A stretch of DNA of 64,000 bases from Echria macrotheca (lineage: Eukaryota > Ascomycota > Sordariomycetes > Sordariales > Schizotheciaceae): NCBI GenBank assembly GCA_030411725.1, contig MU839827.1, positions 2,356,001-2,420,000 of the forward strand, written 5' to 3'. The first letter of the stretch is position 1. Every line of letters begins with the position of its first letter. Made by a program: the position numbers and the translations under genes. The notes below the pieces were generated by a model, which searched no databases, was not told where the DNA came from, and saw nothing but the letters and a program-made list of their open reading frames with translations. Below, piece by piece: positions 57,367 to 64,000 of the stretch.

Positions 57367-58448
57367 TGTGATGTCTGTTGTATCTGGCGGTTTTGCGACG
57401 CCGGTTCATGGTTGGTGGGGCAGCTGGAATTTCGCGATGGTCAATTTTTAACCCTAACCCTGTTTCTTGAATCGATCCCTTCTTCAGCCACTCTCGCACT
57501 CTGAATTGTTTGCTGGAAACATTTCGAGAGAAATGTAGAGAGACAAGTCATGCTCTGGCTTCTCTGTATCTGATCAAGTCATTTAGTGATCTTTGGGCCG
57601 CAGGCTTGCTGAGGGTTGGGTTACATGAGAGAAGACGAGATCTCGGGGGGCGTTCCCCGAACACACCGCGCGCCCGGCTCTCCGATTCGGGATGCGCGGG
57701 ATCCGTCTGTCTGGAACTCGGCGCCGAGAGTTAGTTTACAGAACACCTCATCTTGGTCTTGTGGGCCCGGAGATATCGACGGCTTGGCATTGGGAAAGTT
57801 CGATGCAGATAACGAATCATGAAGTGGGCGAAACTCCGGAATTCCATGGCGAAGAGGGGCTTCGATGCCTTCTCTAAGTTTGCCACGTCTCTTCGATGTC
57901 GCTGCAGAGACACAAAGTCGCTGAAGCCCCCGACTGTTTGATATCTCCCAGAAGCGTATGGCTGCCAAGACACTGCCACCAAAATCCATCATTGTCGTAT
58001 CCGTATCGCAACCATTTCGCAGTTTGGCGATGGGGTGGACGTAACTGAGCGTACGTATGGCCTCTACCCAATTGGCCAATAATGAAGGCGCGACAAGCTT
58101 CTGTGAGTCCGAGTACGCTTTCCCTGCCGAAGAATGGGATTCAACAAGATCGTATCATTTCTGCATCCCGGATGGATAACCTCCCGGGCGGCGGGCGCCG
58201 TTGACAATCGATAAGCCCCGAGGACCCCTTCCCCAACTAGCGGCGCGGAACGCGCTGTGTACCGAAATTTTGCGGGTGGATTGCTTGAACAGGATCACCG
58301 CTTGTCACCCCCTGATTTTTTTTTGGGAGGAACACTGTTTAAACATCTCTCTCGCCCGCGCCCAGTCTTTGTTTTTGCTTCTCGCCAGGCCATCCGTAGT
58401 CGTCGTCCAATTCCTTTTTCCGCGACCGCGACACCAGAGACCTCCGCA
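57367..58448. promoter_or_regulatory. Divergent region between CSL4 and ERG2
   Basis: This 1.1 kb spacer lies between divergent starts and holds both promoters. A TAACCCTAACCC word occurs near 57450-57465; it equals two telomere-type units but is isolated. No gene was recognised. Confidence 0.45.
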
Positions 58449-59213
58449 ATGGCCCCCCCAAGTAACACGGCCAGCAGCAGTCCAAGCAGGACGGGCGGCG
58501 GCATCGGCGGCTGGCTCAAGATCCTCGCCATCCTCATCGGCATCTTCTACCCGATCTCGTACGTGCTGGAGCAGAACCTCGACAAGTTCTACGTCTTCGA
58601 GCTTGACCACCTGAAGGATGTGTCGACGCGCGCCATCGCGGCGCACGGCAACGACACACGCGCCATCGTGTCGTACATTGTCGACGAGCTCGGCGCAAAG
58701 GTGACGACGCAGCGCTACATCAACCACGACGAGGAATGGGTGTTTAACAATGCCGGCGGCGCCATGGGCGCCATGTATATCATCCACGCCAGCATCACCG
58801 AGTACCTTATTATTTTCGGTACGACCCCCCACCTTCTCCCTTCTTTCTCCGCCCGCTAACAAAAGGTGACAAAAGGCTCCGCCGTCGGAACAGAGGGCCA
58901 CTCGGGCCGCCACACGGCCGACGACTACTTCCACATCCTCACGGGCGAGCAGTGGGCCTACGTCCCCGGCCAGTACGAGCGCGAGGTCTACCCGGCCGGC
59001 AGCGTGCACTGGATGCGCCGCGGCGAGGTCAAGCAGTACCGCATCCCCGAGTACTGCTTCGCTATGGAGTACGCGCGTGGCTGGATCCCGCCCATGCTCT
59101 TCTTCGGCTATGCCGACACCTTCACCAGCACCCTCGACTTCTACACCCTCTGGCGGACCTCGTACGTTACCGGCCGCGAGATGATTGCCAACCTGCTGGC
59201 TGGTAAAATCTGA
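58449..59213 (+). CDS. ERG2: C-8 sterol isomerase ERG2
   Basis: There are two exons, 58449-58818 and 58876-59213 (235 residues), joined in phase 1 at the second of two nearby AAAAG acceptors. A single hydrophobic segment at residues 24-40 (WLKILAILIGIFYPISYVL) anchors the protein in the ER. The sigma-1-receptor/ERG2 fold follows: KFYVFELDHLKDVSTRAI, NNAGGAMGAMYIIHASITEY, GSAVGTEGHSGRHTADDYF (with the conserved His/Asp/Glu residues), HWMRRGEVKQYRIPEYC and MEYARGWIPPMLFFGYAD. The enzyme moves the C8=C9 double bond of fecosterol to C7=C8 in ergosterol synthesis and is the target of morpholines. The length matches fungal relatives. Confidence 0.96.
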
Positions 59214-59813
59214 GAAGTCGAGCTGTTTTCATGACCTGGGTATTTTTTTACAAGGGGCGGGAGACTTGGTTTGGAAAGGGAGGGGCTTCCATTGTTAGAT
59301 AGGCGGAACTGTACTAATACCAACCCGACGGTCTCATCTTAGACTTATTAATACACAAACCTCGCCAACATGCTTGCCTTGGTAGAAATAACTATGCAGG
59401 GCCAACCATTCTCATGTTATCATCACTGATGTGGGAGTGAAGCGGTCTTGAACTTGGATTATTCTTTTCCCCCTGAATGCCATCCCCAACCATTGGCAAC
59501 CAATCCCCACCCATCCGGCAAAACGCCGCCACACACTGACAAGGCTGTAAAGATACCCATAAATAAAAGAGGAGATTCACAAAACAGTCCCGGTCAACCC
59601 CGAGCATACCAGCCCAAACACCCTTCTGAACCCCCTGGTAGCAACCGTGATAGGAATAGCAAAACTTTTTTGTTTTCTTTTGGAACCCGTCCTTCCCAGT
59701 CCCGCCCCGTCTCGCGCCCAAGCAATGCAAAACCGTAATGGCGTGATATTAGGTGCCCAGAAACCATCATGAACTCAGTCATGCCTGCGCGTATAAGGCA
59801 GCCTAGTAGCACC
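59214..59813. other. Convergent spacer between ERG2 and the NMR1-like gene
   Basis: 600 bp of 3' flanks. No gene was recognised. Confidence 0.55.
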
Positions 59814-61220
59814 TTAAGCAAGCCATTCCTCCTCATCCCGCTTGCGGCCCTTCATGACCAAGCCGTCGTCATCATCATCGGCGTCCGAGTCGGGGTGCTC
59901 CTGAGCCGGACTCAGACCGCCGTTTTGATGGTGATAGACACCGTTTCCGTTTCCATTGGCATGGCCGTTGACACTGCCGCCGCCACCATCATCCTCCTCT
60001 AGCATCCATGTGAGACCGTTGGCTTGTTCCTCCAGCGGGAACACTTCTCTCGCATATTCCTCCAGACCCCGTGGTCCTTCCCATAGCTCCAATGCAACCT
60101 TTGGGCAGCTGTCCTCGAGCTCCTGGTCGCCGAAATAAGGTGGTTGCTTTGCCGGGTCGTTGTTCTTGAGGTCATACAGCTCCTCCAGGGCCTCCAGCTG
60201 GCACCGATATCCTTCGGGGATCTTGACTTTAATTTCAATGGGCCCACGGACATACCGCACCGGTCGTCCAACTCCTCGTGAGAATACCCGGCACGCTTCC
60301 CTCGGTGTGAGCATCTCGTACGCCAAAGCGATGCGTTTGCCGCCTCCCCATTTCCTCACTCCATCCTTGAAAATTTGCAGTATCGCCGGTCCAACATCAT
60401 GCTCCGCATCGAGCCAGGGCAGCTTCGCGTCTGGGTGGAAAGGGGCCTGCCAGACCCACGACCCGTCGGGTTGCAGATCGGTGCAGAATAGCGGGTAAGG
60501 AAGCGACGTGAAGTTGTTGTTGTAAATGCCAGTGTAGACAAATGTTGCCGGAAGGCCAATCTTCCTGACGTACTCCTCTACCTGGTGCTTGGAGGCCCAC
60601 AGCGGCAGCGAAGGCCAATCCTTGTTGTAGGCCTTGTGGTCGGGCATGGATGAGTAAATATAATGTTGGACACCGGCCTTCTTGGCAGCATCGGCGAGGG
60701 CCTCTCCAATCCTCAACTCGTCGCCGTAGAATGTGGTGTTTATGAAGGCGAGTTGCGCGCCCTGGAACAGCTCCGAGATCAGCGCGTGGTTGACGCCGAT
60801 GCCGGAGATGGGGCCATTCTTGGTCACATCGACGGCTGGCTTCTCGGACGGCTCCTTCGTGTAAAGCTCTCCTATGAGGACCTTGACGTGAGGGTTGGTA
60901 ACCACCTCGGTCGCTACGACGCCTTCGGAATTCCTGAGTTGGGCCCTGACATGGTAGCCAACTGCGGTTGCGACCCGTATAAATGAGGCGGCTTGCCGGC
61001 CGCTAGCATTGATAACGGCGATGGTCTTGTCGGGGGAAGGCATTGGTCGTTTGGCCGGACGAAACGTCAACGAGTTATTCCTCGAAGTCAGAGGAGATGC
61101 CTCCGAGTATGAGGATCTCGAGTGCTTGTGTCTCCTCTCTTCGTGTGCGGAATTGGCAATCTTGATCTCCCTCGATGCCGCAGGCCGCAGGCTAAGTTCC
61201 GTCATTGACGCACCGGCCAT
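59814..61220 (-). CDS. Nitrogen metabolite repression regulator, NmrA/NMR-1 type
   Basis: This is a single exon of 468 residues from ATG 61220; the upstream in-frame codons lack an ATG. A 63-residue Ser/Arg-rich N-terminus precedes the Rossmann domain. Its dinucleotide motif is degenerate in the NmrA way: IAVINASGRQAASFIRVATA (residues 67-86). Next come VRAQLRN, LAFINTTFYGDELRIGEALA, AGVQHYIYSSMPDH (Tyr in an YSSMPD turn, not the active YxxxK) and LPATFVYTGIYNNNF. The C-terminus is acidic and disordered (VNGHANGNGNG; DSDADDDDDG). NmrA binds NAD/NADP without catalysis and restrains the GATA activator AreA/NIT-2 when good nitrogen is present. Overall length and layout are close to Neurospora NMR-1. 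Orthology to a named NMR gene is inferred. Confidence 0.9.
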   Translation of the reverse strand: MAGASMTELSLRPAASREIKIANSAHEERRHKHSRSSYSEASPLTSRNNSLTFRPAKRPMPSPDKTIAVINASGRQAASFIRVATAVGYHVRAQLRNSEGVVATEVVTNPHVKVLIGELYTKEPSEKPAVDVTKNGPISGIGVNHALISELFQGAQLAFINTTFYGDELRIGEALADAAKKAGVQHYIYSSMPDHKAYNKDWPSLPLWASKHQVEEYVRKIGLPATFVYTGIYNNNFTSLPYPLFCTDLQPDGSWVWQAPFHPDAKLPWLDAEHDVGPAILQIFKDGVRKWGGGKRIALAYEMLTPREACRVFSRGVGRPVRYVRGPIEIKVKIPEGYRCQLEALEELYDLKNNDPAKQPPYFGDQELEDSCPKVALELWEGPRGLEEYAREVFPLEEQANGLTWMLEEDDGGGGSVNGHANGNGNGVYHHQNGGLSPAQEHPDSDADDDDDGLVMKGRKRDEEEWLA

Positions 61221-64000
61221 GAGGTAGTGCGGTGCCAACCGGTGAGTTGCAGAATTTCGAATGACTAGAGCCCGCTAAGTTTCGTTCTTTTTTTTTTTTC
61301 AGCAGCGGAAAATCTTGTTTGCGCTGGACTCTTGGTCGGGCGGAACGACGAAGATGCGTCCAGATGCGTGAGGGTCATGCGTATCGGCTGTGTATCGGAG
61401 GGAAATCGCAGATCAGAGCGACGAAAACTGAGCGAGCTCAGCCAGCGCCGGGTTGCGCAAACGGGTAACCCTCCCTCCAACGGATATCCAGTGCCGCGTA
61501 TCACGGAGAGAAATGGCCTTTCGAGCAGGTGCCTTCTTAGTGCAGCATTGCGTCGATGGACCTTTATCTGATAGTGGGGTTGGTCGCCCGATTGCGGGGC
61601 GACCTGGACGCTTTTGCGAAGTGCAGCACACGCTGATAGGCGGCTGAGGGCTCGGAAGAGGGAGTCGGGGGCCCGGATGGCACTACTGGACGACGGGAGA
61701 GCTCGGCGGGAGACGACAAGACACGAAGATCTGGGGAATGGCTTTCCAGAAAAATGTCTTGGATGTGGAATCGGGGCGGACGGGCCAGAAGATAAGCTGG
61801 CAGTGAACTGTGGGAACACGCCGGCGGCCGAGAACGCCAGGGGCAACCCGGCTCGATATAGGCTGAGAGGGCAACAAAGAAGGGCTCACACAACCAGTGG
61901 ACGGGGCCCAGAGCCGTCCACACCTCCGCCTAGACGGCTTCCCGTGCAGGCCAATTCATGGGGGAGGCTCGGAGGATGGGGCTGCGAGTGGGAACACGGT
62001 CGCCGAACCCACCTCCGCCAAAAATCTTGCATCCGCAACAGACCAGAAAAAAAGGAGAAGCCCACCCGGATGGGGCTGCCATACTCTGCTGAGCTCCCAG
62101 CCGCGCCCAATCGGTGTGTTTCTAGCGGCGTCGTGGCACCAGGAAGCCCCAAGCAGTGGACCATGAGGCACCCAGTAGAGGTCCAGACGGCGGCATGCCA
62201 GGCGGCGGCTGCATCGCCAGGTGAGCCAGGAACGGGACGACAGCCCGGTTGCAAGCTCCAATGGTTGGTCAGTCAGACTGGACGTGGCCGAAGCTTGTTG
62301 TCTCCGGCGATGGAGCTGTCACTAAGGCATCACCATCAGACACAGGGCCCGCGTGATCCAATCTCACTATCGACAGAGGCAGACGTGCTCCCAGACAAAT
62401 GCCCGATGTCGTCAGCGGACCTGAGAGAGGGCGGGAACGTTGCTTCGCACAGAATGCGGCGTCGAATTCGTCGAATCAGGGCAGCGACGCAAATTTCGGG
62501 AGAGATAAGGAATTAAGGTTGGTAGCATCGGCCGCCGTCTGCCTGGGCCAAATGCCATGCGCGGCGAAGGGTCTAGGCGCACAGCTTCTATCGATTGGAG
62601 AATCGTTTATCATGTCCAATAACTTTCTCACCACTTTTGCCTGACTTTACCTAACAAACTCGGCCCAGCCTCTTGTGTCATTCTTCGCCGTGGCTCACCA
62701 CTCTGACGAGGTCCCAGTTCGCATGCAGCTAGAGGTTGCTGTTACCTTATACCTTCCACATCCAGTCCCGTCTGGGACATTCGCTCGGCTTCGCTAACCT
62801 CGAGCCTGGGCATCTCCGCGCTCTCGGCGCCGCTTCGACATCCACCAGATGGAGTCGAGCAAAGCTCGTCAGAATTTGCACTGCGAGGGCCTCGATGGTG
62901 TCTTGCTTAACAGTCCGACTTCCGGTGTCGTACCAATCCTCGATCACGATGATAGACTGTCGTAACAGTAACAGCCAGCGAACCAGCCCAGATCTACTGC
63001 CTAGCAGGCAGACCGCTATGCATCCAGAACATTCCCGGTGGTCGTGGGTACCTTGACGGGCAACTTGGGAACTTCGCTGAAGAACGGCATACCTAGTCGC
63101 TTCGATCGTGGTTCGGCGATGGAGTGGACGGGTCCTCGACAGGTCCTTGTTGCCGATCCCCATTCAACATCTCCATCGCTGCGAGTCAAGCCTTTTACCC
63201 AGGCGCGGTAGCACAAGCTTCTCTCGTCGAAGGACGTTTGGTTCCAGCCGGAGACCACCGATGCCGTCAACCGCCGTCGATGTTGAACTCGCTAGAAACT
63301 CGGGCGCCGAGGTCCTTTTCAATTACGTACAAAATGGGTCGCTATGCCTGTCTCAGCAGGCCACGGTCTCCATTCCGTGGCTCTGGAGGTTGCGCAACCG
63401 GTCACGAAACCGCCTACGGGACCGGCATCTCCGCGGATGAGAGGCAAATCAAAACCGGTGTTGACAGCTACCGCTGAAGGAGTTGTCGGCAGGACGGCCA
63501 GACGCGGGCGCGGTCCGAGTCCAGACAAGCTGGAAGCCAAGCGTTACCGAGAGCACGTCACCGTCCACGTTCCCCGCCCTCCATGCGTTCTCAGCAGACA
63601 GACTGCGGGGAAGGGGCTCAGAAGGCTTCGGGCATCGGATAGCGCCCCGTCCGCCAACGCTATTATAAGGGCCAGCATTACGTAGCGGGTCGCCTCCGTG
63701 CCCGTAGCCAGTACCACTGCAGCCGCCTCTCGCCGGACGCAAGGGTTTCACAGACGAACCGGCCGATGTCGCGGAAGAGCCTTGGTGTCATGTCACGCGC
63801 ACTCAGGCGGTGGTGAGCATATTACATACTGTCCAGGACATCTCCTATTTCGGCTTGCGCCAGCACATCAACGCTCTCGGGAGGATCCTAAGGGCTGGAG
63901 GCTACTGCTTACGCCGCATAACCGTCACAATCAAATGGAGATCCGTTGAATCTGAATAGTGACACCAACCGAATACATCTGGCACCAGTGGTATCCAACT
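61221..64000. other. Right-edge stretch without recognised gene
   Basis: 2.8 kb. A 300-codon plus-strand open frame (61614-62516) begins at a TTG. It overlaps several minus-strand frames and has no family motif, so I do not call it. Short EVLFNY-type residues in a plus frame near 63290-63330 recall NRPS epimerisation domains, but flanking frames are broken. Confidence 0.45.

Noticed and set aside
57450..57465. TAACCCTAACCC telomere-like word
   Set aside because: Only two units, internal to the window between two housekeeping genes; no sign of a telomere.
61614..62516. 300-codon plus-strand open frame
   Set aside because: It starts at TTG, has Arg/Gly/Pro-biased composition typical of GC-rich non-coding frames, overlaps several minus-strand open frames and shows no family motif.

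Overview
This 64 kb window is nuclear DNA of a filamentous ascomycete. The signs are short phase-conserved introns (about 48-90 nt) with GTAAGT/GTATGT-type donors and CTAAC/CTGAC branch sites, GC-rich coding exons, housekeeping genes of fungal type, and long gene-poor spacers sprinkled with CCTAGGTA/TAGGTAGG-type short motifs. The gene set fits a Sordariomycete, probably Sordariales (Neurospora/Chaetomiaceae-like). That lineage call is inference from family resemblance, not from a search.

Layout from left to right: the 3' part of a coiled-coil nuclear protein gene (left edge to 1420); COX6 (minus, 2278-3194), divergent from a fatty-acid elongase (plus, 4904-6097); a 6.7 kb gene-free stretch; a single-exon Ser/Pro-rich protein (12797-13993); a 4.8 kb gene-free stretch; an F-box/LRR protein (minus, 18815-20950); glycogen synthase GSY1 (minus, 22137-24483); an Asn/Gly-repeat protein (26841-27662); an orphan SesB-like alpha/beta hydrolase (28298-29478); and a very long CTK1/CDK12-type kinase (31900-35436).

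MAK16 (minus, 35941-37107) and the mitochondrial tRNA-modification GTPase MSS1 (plus, 37478-39323) then share a 370 bp intergenic promoter. They are followed by a 55-residue protein built from a duplicated exon (minus, 39762-40045) and a 5.8 kb gene-free stretch. The right part is denser: MKT1 (plus), an RFTS-domain plus zinc-finger protein resembling Raf2/DIM-7 (minus), PUS4 (plus), a SEC2-like exchange factor (minus), CSL4 (minus), ERG2 (plus) and an NMR1/NmrA-type nitrogen regulator (minus). No gene is recognised in the last 2.8 kb.

The genes do not form one pathway. Most are housekeeping: respiration, lipid and sterol synthesis, glycogen, ribosome and RNA processing, tRNA modification. 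Genes are arranged in alternating divergent and convergent pairs. The accessory-looking pieces are the orphan hydrolase, the Asn/Gly-repeat protein and the duplicated-exon mini-protein. No tRNA, rRNA, transposon ORF or CRISPR-like array was found. Exon boundaries were worked out by hand from splice consensus, reading frame and family conservation.
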